Shown: in pieces, positions 51,794 to 59,772 of the stretch
How the letters are laid out: every line of letters begins with the position of its first letter
Numbering within the stretch: position 1 is the first letter of the stretch
Assembly: GCA_963844395.1 (NCBI GenBank)
Contig: CAWJNX010000002.1
Span: 434,001 to 498,000 of the forward strand
Source: VRUE01 sp963844395
GTDB lineage: Bacteria; Actinomycetota; Thermoleophilia; Solirubrobacterales; 70-9
DNA: 64,000 bases
Direction: 5' to 3'
Notes under the pieces: generated by a model
Databases searched by the model: none
What the model saw: only the letters and a program-made list of their open reading frames with translations
What the model was told of the DNA's origin: nothing
Made by a program: the position numbers and the translations under genes

Positions 51794-53059
51794 TCATCCG
51801 GGCTGCGGAGCGGCCTGCGCGTCGAAGACGTCGACGGTGTCGGCGGGGGCGTTCTGCCGTCTGGATAGGGCGAGGAAAGGCAGCGCCAGAGCCGAGATTC
51901 CCGCTCCGATCAGATAGGACGGCGCATATCCCCACAGATCGGCGGCTCGGCCGACCAAGGGTTGGGTCCAGACTCCGCCGGTGGAGGTCATCATCGAGTC
52001 GAAGGAGAGGATCGTCGCCCGCTGCCGGGACGGGATCAGGCCGTTGAGATAGGTCTGGCGGATCGGCATCGTCGCCGCGAATAGCAATCCCCAGGCGACG
52101 ATCAGTCCGATTACCGCCCAGAAGCTCGCGACTATCCCGATCAACCCAAGCGTTATGACGCTGAGGCCCGCGGTGGCGATCAGCGCCGAGGTGCGCCGCT
52201 GGAAGAGACGGCGGATTCGGGGAGCCGCGAGACCACCGGCGATCTGGGCGCCGGCGACGATTGCCGCCACCAGGCCTGCGATCTGGTAGGCCTGCGGGTC
52301 GCCGTACAGCTCCAGCAAGTAGGGCTGCAGGGCATAGAAGGCGTAGATGCCGACGCCGCCCGTGAACAGGGCCTCGACCATCAACCACTTGACCGCGGGG
52401 ACCCGCCAGCCGTACTCGATCGAATCGGAGGCGACCTTCTGCATCTCGGCCAGCGGCCGTCCGCCCTTTTCAGGAGTGAAGCCGATGTCATGCATGAGCC
52501 TGAACGCAACCATGAACATCACGATCAGGATCAGGCCGCGGAGCACGAACGGCACCCCCAAGCTGGTCTGCTGGGCGATGAACCCTCCCGCCACCGAGCC
52601 GGTCAGCATCGCCGCCCCGGTGACGATCTGGCCGCGGCCGAACACGGCCTCCATCTCGCCCGTGAAGCCGGTCGCGGTGAGTGCGTCGACGAGCCAGGCC
52701 TCGACCGCTCCGGAGAAGAAGGTGAAGCCGAGGCCGAGCAGCATCGAGGCGACCGCCCACTGCCAGAGCGACGCCTCAATCTGCCACAGGAACACGTAGA
52801 GGAAGGTTGACAGGGTCAGCGTCACCGTTCCGAGCAGATACGAGGTGCGGCGGCCGACGGTGTCGGCGACGATCCCGGTGGGAACCTCGAACAGCACCAT
52901 CCCGGCGGTGAAGAAGGCGTTCGCCGCGAACGCCTCCAGGTTCGAGAGGCCGGCGTCGAGCAGGAAGATCGTGTTGATCCCCCAGATCAGCGACGCCGCC
53001 AGCGTGTTCCCGAGCAGGAGCGTCAGGTAGGTGCGCTGGATTGAGCGGGGCGTCACCAT
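51794..53059 (-). CDS. MFS transporter
   Basis: 421 aa, about twelve membrane helices. 'FEVPTGIVADTVGRRTSYLL' is the motif A loop (G-x-x-x-D-x-x-G-R-R), and 'AVEAWLVDALTATGFTGEME' follows TM4. Similar to the actinobacterial DUF-like MFS group near drug or tetracycline efflux proteins; substrate unknown. It is 35 bp downstream of the HtrA gene on the same strand. Confidence 0.86.
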   Translation of the reverse strand: MVTPRSIQRTYLTLLLGNTLAASLIWGINTIFLLDAGLSNLEAFAANAFFTAGMVLFEVPTGIVADTVGRRTSYLLGTVTLTLSTFLYVFLWQIEASLWQWAVASMLLGLGFTFFSGAVEAWLVDALTATGFTGEMEAVFGRGQIVTGAAMLTGSVAGGFIAQQTSLGVPFVLRGLILIVMFMVAFRLMHDIGFTPEKGGRPLAEMQKVASDSIEYGWRVPAVKWLMVEALFTGGVGIYAFYALQPYLLELYGDPQAYQIAGLVAAIVAGAQIAGGLAAPRIRRLFQRRTSALIATAGLSVITLGLIGIVASFWAVIGLIVAWGLLFAATMPIRQTYLNGLIPSRQRATILSFDSMMTSTGGVWTQPLVGRAADLWGYAPSYLIGAGISALALPFLALSRRQNAPADTVDVFDAQAAPQPG

Positions 53060-53094
53060 CGGAGTGGCGCAGAGCTACGGCAGCCGTCGCTCGG

Positions 53095-54117
53095 CTAATC
53101 CGCCAACTCGCGCGGCACCAGCTCGACCTGCGTGGTCCGCCCGCCCCGGTCGATCCGCAGGGTCAGCTCGCGCCCAATCCTGTCGCCGTCCATCAGCCGC
53201 TGCAGATCTCCGACGTCGCCAACCGCCTCGTCGCCGACCTCGACGATCAGGTCCTCGGGGCGAAGGCCGGCGATCGCGGCGGGACTGCCCTCGACGACCT
53301 CGACTATCTCGATCCCGCGGTCGCGTCCCAGCTCGGCGGCGAGGCGGGGCGGCAGGGACCGCGACCCGCCGACGATTCCGATGTAGGCACGGCGCACACG
53401 CCCGTTGCCGATCAGCTCGGAGACGATTCGCGTCGTCGTCTCGTTGATCGGCACCGCAAGTCCCAGCCCCACCCCGGCCACCGCCGTGTTGATCCCGACC
53501 ATTCTCGCCTGGCCGTCGCCGAGAGCACCGCCGGAGTTGCCGGGATTAAGCGCCGCATCGGTCTGGATCACGTTCTCCACGAGCCTCGTGGCCGAGCGGG
53601 AGCGGGTCGGCAGCGAGCGCCCGAGCGCGGAGATGACTCCGGCGGTGACCGAGCCACTGAAGCCATTGGGGCTGCCGATGGCGACGACAAGCTGGCCGAC
53701 GCGCAGTTCCCCGGCATCGCCGAGCCTCGCCGGGATGAGATCGCGTCCGTCCGCGCGCAGGACGGCGAGGTCCGAGAGAGCATCGGCGCCGAGCACCTCG
53801 AGCGCGAACTCGCGCCCGTCCGGAAAGGCGGCGCTCCCCCGCCCATCCGTGCCGGCGACCACGTGCGCGGCGCTGAGCATGAGCCCATCGGGGCTGATTG
53901 CGACCGCACTGCCGCTGCCGACCCGGCGCCGGCCGCGCTGGGTTCGCCTGGTCACCGTCAGATGGGCGACCGAGGGGCCGAGCTGTTCCGCAACCCCTGA
54001 CACCGTCCTCGAGTAGGCGTCGAGGGCCTCGGCATCCCGTAGCCCCTCGTCTCGGAGCCCACCGCCAGCGGCGTCCTCCGGATCGGATCTGGAGTCGATC
54101 AGACGGAGACTTCCCAT
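53095..54117 (-). CDS. HtrA-like serine protease with PDZ domain
   Basis: 340 aa from the ATG at 54117 (TTG at 54135 possible). The trypsin-like triad is visible: His in 'LMLSAAHVVAGTDG', Asp in 'DALSDLAVLRADG', Ser in 'ALNPGNSGGALGDG'. A PDZ domain follows (about 245-335) with 'YIGIVGGSRSLPPRL' and 'GIEIVEVVEGSPAAIAGLRP'. There is no signal peptide or membrane segment, so it may act in the cytosol or lack its anchor; most HtrA proteins are extracytoplasmic. It would degrade or refold damaged proteins. Confidence 0.88.
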   Translation of the reverse strand: MGSLRLIDSRSDPEDAAGGGLRDEGLRDAEALDAYSRTVSGVAEQLGPSVAHLTVTRRTQRGRRRVGSGSAVAISPDGLMLSAAHVVAGTDGRGSAAFPDGREFALEVLGADALSDLAVLRADGRDLIPARLGDAGELRVGQLVVAIGSPNGFSGSVTAGVISALGRSLPTRSRSATRLVENVIQTDAALNPGNSGGALGDGQARMVGINTAVAGVGLGLAVPINETTTRIVSELIGNGRVRRAYIGIVGGSRSLPPRLAAELGRDRGIEIVEVVEGSPAAIAGLRPEDLIVEVGDEAVGDVGDLQRLMDGDRIGRELTLRIDRGGRTTQVELVPRELAD

Positions 54118-54139
54118 GTCGGACGAAGTTAGCAACCGG

Positions 54140-54370
54140 CTAGCCGGAGCGACCGAGGTGCTCGGTCCGCCCCGTGGCGACCGCCTCGAGCAGCATGCCG
54201 AATGCGGCCGAGAGCAGGAAGCCGGCTAGAAAGAGGCGGCGATTGAAGTCTTCACCCGCGTCGCTTGCGCGGAAGGCCTGCACGCTCGCACACGAAGGCT
54301 TTTCGGCAACCGCTCGGGCGAAGTAGTACTCGTCTTCTTCAACCCGTTTCCTCGAGATCGGAAAACGGTC
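54140..54370 (-). other. Possible frameshifted C-terminal continuation of the 54339-55175 gene
   Basis: In another frame directly beyond the stop of the 278-aa gene, codons encode 'VEEDEYYFARAVAEKPSCAS', then 'AGEDFNRRLFLAGFLLSAAF', a membrane-helix end. A one-base loss near AAACGGG (about 54345-54355) would join the two. It could also be a tiny separate gene, but no convincing start is seen. Confidence 0.35.
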
Positions 54371-55175
54371 CGTGCAGGTCAGCTGGCAGGGAGTCGCCCC
54401 GGACGATCGCGTTCGCATCGAGCACAGTTCTGTCCGGCAGTTGACCCGGGACCGACATCTGGACTATCGCATCGCGCAGGGGCGGGTATGCGATCTTGGC
54501 GCGACGGCGGAAGTACGCTTTCCCACCGTCGCTAGCGGACTGCCAGAGCCTGCTGCCCGAGAGCCCGAAGAGCGCCGGGCTGGTCATGTAGCAGGCCGAA
54601 TAGCCGGCGCTGCGGGTGACGTCGAGGTAGAGGCGAAAGAGCAGCACGCGGGGCGAGAGGAGATTCCGTTCGAGGCGGCCGTTGAGAGTGCCGTGAATCA
54701 CGTAGGTGCCCCTGAACTGCGACACCTTCATCGGGCGCCAGCGCTCCACGGGCCGGGGGCGCAGCTGCTGGATGCCCTTGACTTCGGCCCCCAGCACCCG
54801 TGCGTTGTCCACCGCAAGGGCCACGATCGTGGGAGAGCGCGCCAATTTGTAGGGACTGGCGACCTGTAGCTCGCCGCGAGCGGTCACCGGCCGCTCGCAG
54901 CCCTCTTCAGCTTTGAGCGACAACTTCAGCAGCCAGCTCGTCGGGCTCGGGTAGGTCTCCTTGTTGCGAGCATCGGTGGTGATCCAAAGTCCCCACGGAT
55001 TCGGCGGCTCCGGGTTCGAGCGCAACGCCGGCAGTACGAGCCAGCCGCCGAGCGCCGCCAGGGCAAGCCCGAGCCCGCCCCAGACAGCCCGCGAGCGGCG
55101 AGAGGCAAAGATCACGTCGCGAAAACGCCACCGCTCCGTTCTGCTCCATCTCGCTAGCCAGCTGAAACGAAGCAC
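54339..55175 (-). CDS. Exported or membrane-anchored protein of unknown function
   Basis: 278 aa from a GTG at 55175. One membrane helix near residues 30-53 (AVWGGLGLALAALGGWLVLP) leaves a large outer part with 'ETYPSPTSWLLKLSLKAEEG' and a cluster of Tyr/Cys near 'RSAGYSACYMTSPALFGLSG'. No domain recognised. It lies 35 bp after the sigma-factor gene on the same strand. The C-terminus may be cut by a frameshift; see 54140-54370. Confidence 0.55.
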   Translation of the reverse strand: MLRFSWLARWSRTERWRFRDVIFASRRSRAVWGGLGLALAALGGWLVLPALRSNPEPPNPWGLWITTDARNKETYPSPTSWLLKLSLKAEEGCERPVTARGELQVASPYKLARSPTIVALAVDNARVLGAEVKGIQQLRPRPVERWRPMKVSQFRGTYVIHGTLNGRLERNLLSPRVLLFRLYLDVTRSAGYSACYMTSPALFGLSGSRLWQSASDGGKAYFRRRAKIAYPPLRDAIVQMSVPGQLPDRTVLDANAIVRGDSLPADLHGPFSDLEETG

Positions 55176-55209
55176 CGCGGAAGCTTTACTCGACGCCCAG
55201 TCGGAATCG

Positions 55210-56469
55210 CTAGCGGCGACCCTCGGCGCGCGCCTGCAGCAGCTCGCGCTCGCGCGCGTTGCCGCTGAGCGCGGCGGCGCGGGCGAACTCGGCGGACGCC
55301 TCTTCGGCGCGGCCGAGCCGCTCGAGCAGCTCGCCGCGTGCCGCTGGCAGCAGGTGGTACCCGTCGAGGGCGGGCTCGGAGGCCAGCCCGTCGAGCAGCT
55401 CCAGTCCGGCCGCGGGCCCGAACGCCATGCCGACGGCGACGGCGCGGTTCAGCCGCACAACCGGTGAGCCGGTGATCGCGGCGAGGCCGTCGTAAAGGGC
55501 GACGATCCGCGGCCAGTCGGTCTGCTCCGGCGCCCGCGCCCGCGCGTGGCAGGCGGCGATCGCCGCCTGCAGCGCGTAGGGGCCGAGCGGGCGGCCGAGC
55601 GCTTCGGCGCGCTCCAACGCCTTCAGGCCGCGGCCGATCAGGACGAAGTCCCAGCGCGAGCGGTCCTGCTCGAGCAGCGGGATCGCCTCACCGGCCGCGC
55701 CGGTCCGCGCCGGAAAGCGCGCCGCCTGCAGCTCGATCAGCGCCACCAGCCCCAGCACCTCCGGCTCGCTCGGCGCCAGCCCGGCGAGGATCCGTCCCAG
55801 CCGCATCGCCTCCTCACAGAGGTCGGCGCGGATCCAGTCCTCGCCGCCGCTCGCCGCGTAGCCCTCGTTAAAGATCGCGTAGATCACCTCCAGCACCGAG
55901 GCCAGCCGCTGCTCGCGCTCGGCCGCCCCCGGCACCTCGATCGGCACCCGCGCCTCGGCCAGCGTCCGCTTGGCGCGGACGATCCGCTGCGCCACCGTCG
56001 ACTCCTTGGCGAGGAAGGCGCGGGCGATCTCCGCCGTGGTCAGCGAGCCGACCAGGCGCAGCGTCAGCGCCACCCGCGCCTCGGTCGCGAGCACCGGGTG
56101 GCAGGCGGTGAAGATCAGGCTGAGCAGGTCGTCTTCGATCTCGTCGTCGGCCGCCGCGGCGAGGTCGGGCTCCGCCAGCCGCGCCCGCAGCTCGACTTCC
56201 CGTCCCAGCTCCTCCTCCTTGCGGGCCGCCATCTCGCCGCGCCGCAGCCGGTCGATCGCGCGGTTCTTCGCCGTCGTCATCAGCCAGGCGCCGGGATTGT
56301 CGGGGACGCCCGAGCGCGGCCACTGCTCGAGCGCGACGACGAGCGCGTCCTGGGCCAGGTCCTCGGCGATCCCGACGTCGCCCACGATCCGCGCCAGCCC
56401 GGCGATCAGCCGCGCCGACTCGATTCTCCAGACCGCGTCGATCGCGCGGCGGGCGTCCTCTCCGCTCAT
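55210..56469 (-). CDS. RNA polymerase sigma factor with DUF6596 domain
   Basis: 419 aa from the ATG at 56469. Region 2: 'VWRIESARLIAGLARIVGDV' and 'AEDLAQDALVVALEQWPRSG', then 'NPGAWLMTTAKNRAIDRLRR'; region 4: 'LRLVGSLTTAEIARAFLAKE'. The remaining 220 residues are the helical TPR-like DUF6596 part ('IFNEGYAASGGEDWIRADLC'). This ECF-like group normally sits next to a YciI/DGPF protein, as here, and may be self-contained without an anti-sigma factor. Confidence 0.9.
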   Translation of the reverse strand: MSGEDARRAIDAVWRIESARLIAGLARIVGDVGIAEDLAQDALVVALEQWPRSGVPDNPGAWLMTTAKNRAIDRLRRGEMAARKEEELGREVELRARLAEPDLAAAADDEIEDDLLSLIFTACHPVLATEARVALTLRLVGSLTTAEIARAFLAKESTVAQRIVRAKRTLAEARVPIEVPGAAEREQRLASVLEVIYAIFNEGYAASGGEDWIRADLCEEAMRLGRILAGLAPSEPEVLGLVALIELQAARFPARTGAAGEAIPLLEQDRSRWDFVLIGRGLKALERAEALGRPLGPYALQAAIAACHARARAPEQTDWPRIVALYDGLAAITGSPVVRLNRAVAVGMAFGPAAGLELLDGLASEPALDGYHLLPAARGELLERLGRAEEASAEFARAAALSGNARERELLQARAEGRR

Positions 56470-56500
56470 GCTGCGCTCGCCCGCCGCGCCGTCCGGCCAG

Positions 56501-56929
56501 CTACTGGTTCTGCTCCGCCTGGGCCCGGATGCGCTCCTCCTGCTCGCGCAGCTCGGGCGTGAACTCCTCGCCAAAGTCCTCGGCCTCGAAGACCTGGCGG
56601 ATTTCGATTTCGCCCGGCTCGTCGTGCGGGTTGGGGCAGCGCTTGATCCACTCGACCGCCTCCTCGAAGGAGCGCACCTGCATCAGCCAGTAGCCGGCGA
56701 TCAGCTCCTTGGTCTCGGCGAAGGGGCCATCGATCACGGTCCGATCTCCCTCGCCGCCGAACGTCACCCGCGCGCCCTTCGAGCTCGGGTGCAGCCCCTC
56801 GCCGGCCAGCAGCACTCCGGCCTTGACCATCTCCTCGTTGAACTTGCCCATCTCGGCAAGCATCTCCTCGCCCGGCAACTCGCCGGCCTCGGAGTCCTTC
56901 GTCGCCTTCACGATCGCCATCACTCTCAT
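56501..56929 (-). CDS. YciI/DGPF-domain protein
   Basis: 142 aa. 'MRVMAIVKATKDSEAGELPG' and 'TVIDGPFAETKELIAGYWLM' include the D-G-P-F motif that names the family. It precedes the sigma factor by 31 bp on the same strand. The proteins of this pair are nearly always linked; YciI may sense a small molecule for the sigma factor. Confidence 0.9.
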   Translation of the reverse strand: MRVMAIVKATKDSEAGELPGEEMLAEMGKFNEEMVKAGVLLAGEGLHPSSKGARVTFGGEGDRTVIDGPFAETKELIAGYWLMQVRSFEEAVEWIKRCPNPHDEPGEIEIRQVFEAEDFGEEFTPELREQEERIRAQAEQNQ

Positions 56930-57057
56930 CGTGGGGTCCTTTCTGTGTCGTCTGGTGGAGCTCCGGCGGGGCCGGCACTCCTTTCTCTACCACTACGACG
57001 AACGGCGTTCGTCGAAATCGACAACGACTTAGGTTGATGGTGGAGCAGCCGAGGTGT

Positions 57058-57489
57058 TCAAAGCGATTGCTCGCGCTGGCGGACGCGCTCGCTTGTCTGC
57101 TGCTTGGCGCTCGTCGGCACCCAGTCCGAGAGCTGTGAGCGGTGTTCGGCTACCCAGCGGTAGCCGCGGGCGGTGAGCCTGGGGAACCGTGCGAAGGCGG
57201 CGGCTGGGACTCGGCCGCCGGGCAGCAGTCTCAGCAGCGGTGCGACCGCCGCGCCTCCTGAGCGCCGTGCGCCGCTGGGGGATATCAGGTGCCACGAGGC
57301 CATTCGCTCGGTGGGGACGAGGCCTACGAGAAAGTCGTCGGCATCCGGCCGCTGCAGGGCGATCGGCCGCAGGCGCACAGCGCGATCCCAGCGGAGCAGA
57401 CCGGCGAGCAGCCATTTACAGAAACCGCAGTCCGCGTCGTAGAGGACCACCCAGCGCTGTCCGGCGGGTTGCCCGACATGGTCAGACAC
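57058..57489 (-). CDS. DCC-family thiol-disulfide oxidoreductase-like protein (DUF393)
   Basis: 143 aa from the GTG at 57489. The motif 'LYDADCGFCKWLLAGLLRWD' (D-x-x-C-x-x-C) is diagnostic; 'RSGGAAVAPLLRLLPGG' follows. Predicted to exchange thiols/disulfides; substrate unknown. Overlaps the DUF2867 stop by 8 bp, so it is the second gene of that pair. Confidence 0.88.
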   Translation of the reverse strand: MSDHVGQPAGQRWVVLYDADCGFCKWLLAGLLRWDRAVRLRPIALQRPDADDFLVGLVPTERMASWHLISPSGARRSGGAAVAPLLRLLPGGRVPAAAFARFPRLTARGYRWVAEHRSQLSDWVPTSAKQQTSERVRQREQSL

Positions 57490-58087
57490 GCCGAGCGTGC
57501 GCCGGGGCGCTGGCGTGCGCCCGCCAGGCCCGCCCGATTTCTCGCATCAGCCGCGGGTACACGATCCGGTGCCGGAACGGCGCGATCGCGGCCATGTAGG
57601 CATTCCCGAGCAGGCCGTTTCGCTTCGCGTAAACAGCCATCTGGCCACGGTAGCCGCCCGTCTGGTCTGGGACCCAGCCCAGGTGCATGACCCCGTGCAC
57701 GGTCCGGTTGGCGATCTCGGCGGCAAACTCGTCCTCGAGCAGGTAGAGCGGGGTGAAAGGGAGCGCCTCGAAGTCCGGGCCGGAAGGGGCGCCGCGCAGA
57801 TCCTCCGGCAGGCGGTCGCGGAGCATCGGCACCCTGGAGTCGAGGCCGGCGTCTGGGCCGTCCCAGCCGAGCAGCTCCCCCACCTTCCACCGGACCGTGA
57901 AGAGGGTGCGGACAGCGTCGGAGGAGCTTCGCGACGGGTCGAGCGAGGTCGCCACCTGCACCAGCCGAGGGAAGTCATCGCGCCCGCCCGGCGTCGGCAG
58001 CGCCCACACGTCCTCGAGCTGGAAGTCGCGCGTCAGCTCGTGGATCCGCCAGGGTTGAGACGTGTGGGCAGTGTTCGGGAGCATCAT
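57482..58087 (-). CDS. DUF2867-family protein
   Basis: 201 aa. 'WRIHELTRDFQLEDVWALPT' is typical of DUF2867, as are 'VRWKVGELLGWDGPDAGLDS' and 'NRTVHGVMHLGWVPD'. No catalytic motif; the fold is START/SRPBCC-like in related families. Operon with the DCC gene. Confidence 0.82.
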   Translation of the reverse strand: MMLPNTAHTSQPWRIHELTRDFQLEDVWALPTPGGRDDFPRLVQVATSLDPSRSSSDAVRTLFTVRWKVGELLGWDGPDAGLDSRVPMLRDRLPEDLRGAPSGPDFEALPFTPLYLLEDEFAAEIANRTVHGVMHLGWVPDQTGGYRGQMAVYAKRNGLLGNAYMAAIAPFRHRIVYPRLMREIGRAWRAHASAPAHARRV

Positions 58088-58127
58088 CGTGACCTCCCTC
58101 CCTACCGTACTTGGGTTTGGTCTGCGG

Positions 58128-58484
58128 CTAAATGGGCTGCACGTTCATCCGGAACCAGATCCGCTTCTCTGCATCGTTTGTCGCCCCCCACTCGTCAACC
58201 AAGGCGTCGACGATCCGCACGACGAGTGAGCTGCTGTCTCGACGGCTGATCGCGCGGGCTCCGATCCCGTCGTCGCAGAGAACCCCCTCGAGCCGGCCAT
58301 CGTCCAGATGCAAGGCAACCTCGATCGGCTTGCGTGCGCCATTGACAACGCTCATCGCGACCAGCTCGCTGATCACCGTCCTGACGTCCGAGAGCGAGCC
58401 CTGGTCGATGCGGCTCGCCAGCGAAGCAAGCTCGCTCCGAACCTGCCTCGGCGCCTCGACCGATGGAAACACCCGCAGCCGCAT
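58128..58484 (-). CDS. Histidine-kinase-like ATPase domain protein (anti-sigma regulator type)
   Basis: 118 aa if started at the ATG at 58484; the frame is open to ATG 58610. 'VRTVISELVAMSVVNGARKP' is the N-box equivalent, but the usual Asn is displaced; 'GVLCDDGIGA' is the G1 box and 'LVDEWGATND' the usual tail. SpoIIAB/RsbW-type kinases use this fold. It could be the switch partner of the STAS protein at 49560, although they are 8 kb apart. Confidence 0.75.
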   Translation of the reverse strand: MRLRVFPSVEAPRQVRSELASLASRIDQGSLSDVRTVISELVAMSVVNGARKPIEVALHLDDGRLEGVLCDDGIGARAISRRDSSSLVVRIVDALVDEWGATNDAEKRIWFRMNVQPI

Positions 58485-58758
58485 GCGCCAGTGATACCCC
58501 GATTCTCCCAATGCGCACCTAAAGTCCGACACAACCAGCCGCATGAAGTAGCCGCGCCCCAGCCAGCCTCGCCCACGTGGAACCGCCATGTTTTCACTAA
58601 AGAGTTTCATAGTGAATTTGCTCGGGATTCATGATCGTTGCGAGCTCAAGATCTCGCTCTCCAGAGCCGATAGAGCAGGAAATCGTGTCTGCACGTGGAG
58701 GGCCAGCTGAAGGCGGTTCTCGAGGCGTTCCGGCACTTATCTACGAAAGAGAGAGAAA

Positions 58759-59241
58759 GTGCTGAACGGAAGCAGGAAGCGAAATATCGTCGCCGGCGTC
58801 ATGGCCGTGCTCGTGCTTGGTGTCGTCGGGCTTGTCTACGCGGCCTGGACCACGAACGGCAGCGGCTCCGGCTACGCCAAAGCGGGTACCTCCCAAGCCC
58901 TGACCACGGTCGACGTCTCGGCCAGCACGGCGGCGACGCTCTACCCGGGCGCCACCGGCGACGTGCTACTCAAAGTCAACAACCCGAATCCTTATCCCGT
59001 CCGGGTGACCGACGTGACCGGCAACGGCGCGGTGACTGCCGACTCCGGGCACGCCACCTGCGTGACCACTGGGGTCACGTTCACCGACCAGCACGGCCAG
59101 ACGATCGACATCGCGTCGAGCTCGCAGACGCAGGTGACGCTCGCGGGTGCGGCCAAAATGTCGAATTCCTCCGACAATGGATGCCAGGGCGCGACGTTCA
59201 CGATTCCGGTCAGCCTGACCGGCGCGAGCAACGCTCCCTAG
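58759..59241 (+). CDS. Exported protein with GSGSGYAKA motif
   Basis: 160 aa from a GTG with GAGAGAGAAA upstream. N-terminus: basic, then 'IVAGVMAVLVLGVVGLVYAA' and 'WTTNGSGSGYAKAGT'. The mature part is a small beta-sandwich with one Cys pair ('SGHATCVTTG', 'DNGCQGATFTIPVSLTG') and a 'LYPGATGD' segment. It shares motifs with the next two proteins, so the three form an exported set; SipW/camelysin-like surface proteins look alike, but homology is not proven. Confidence 0.75.
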   Translation: MLNGSRKRNIVAGVMAVLVLGVVGLVYAAWTTNGSGSGYAKAGTSQALTTVDVSASTAATLYPGATGDVLLKVNNPNPYPVRVTDVTGNGAVTADSGHATCVTTGVTFTDQHGQTIDIASSSQTQVTLAGAAKMSNSSDNGCQGATFTIPVSLTGASNAP

Positions 59242-59277
59242 GGCGAGGGAGGCACAGGCAGGACTCCCGGGGCAGCA

Positions 59278-59772
59278 ATGACCCCCAACGCAAGCATGCC
59301 GTCCGGCCGCCGCGAGGGCGGCGGACGGCTGCTCGCCTCCGCCCGGCGATCGGCGCGGGCGCCGCTCTTCGTCGTCATCGTCGTCGCGCTGCCGCTTCTG
59401 CTCGCCCTAGTCGCCTTCGCGGGCGTCAGGGCCGGCACCCGCAGCCACCCGGCGCCCGCTCCCCAGCCGGCGATCGGCCTGTCCGGCCACGTCGCCGGTC
59501 TCTACCCGGGCGCGGCGAAGAGCTTTCGCGTCAGCATCGCCAACCGAAGCCGGCGCCGCTGGGTCGTCCGTCTGGTGAGGGCGATCCCCAGCCCGCCCAA
59601 CCGCCGCTGTCCGGCAGGGAACCTGAAAGTGGTCCCCTACCGCGGCGCAGTGGAGCTGCTGCCGCGCGCGCGGCGCTCGGTGTCGTTGAAGGCCGCGCTG
59701 CGCCTCGACGTCCCGGACGCCTGCCAGGGAGCACGCTTTCCGCTGACTTTCCGCGCGCGGGTGAGCCGTTAG
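59278..59772 (+). CDS. Membrane-anchored paralogue of the preceding exported protein
   Basis: 164 aa. One membrane helix at about 28-50 (APLFVVIVVALPLLLALVAF), then 'GLYPGAAKSFRVSIANRSRR' and 'DACQGARFPLTFRARVSR', which match 'LYPGA' and 'GCQGATFTIPVSLTG' of the upstream protein. The protein is very basic. The next ATG follows its stop immediately. Confidence 0.72.
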   Translation: MTPNASMPSGRREGGGRLLASARRSARAPLFVVIVVALPLLLALVAFAGVRAGTRSHPAPAPQPAIGLSGHVAGLYPGAAKSFRVSIANRSRRRWVVRLVRAIPSPPNRRCPAGNLKVVPYRGAVELLPRARRSVSLKAALRLDVPDACQGARFPLTFRARVSR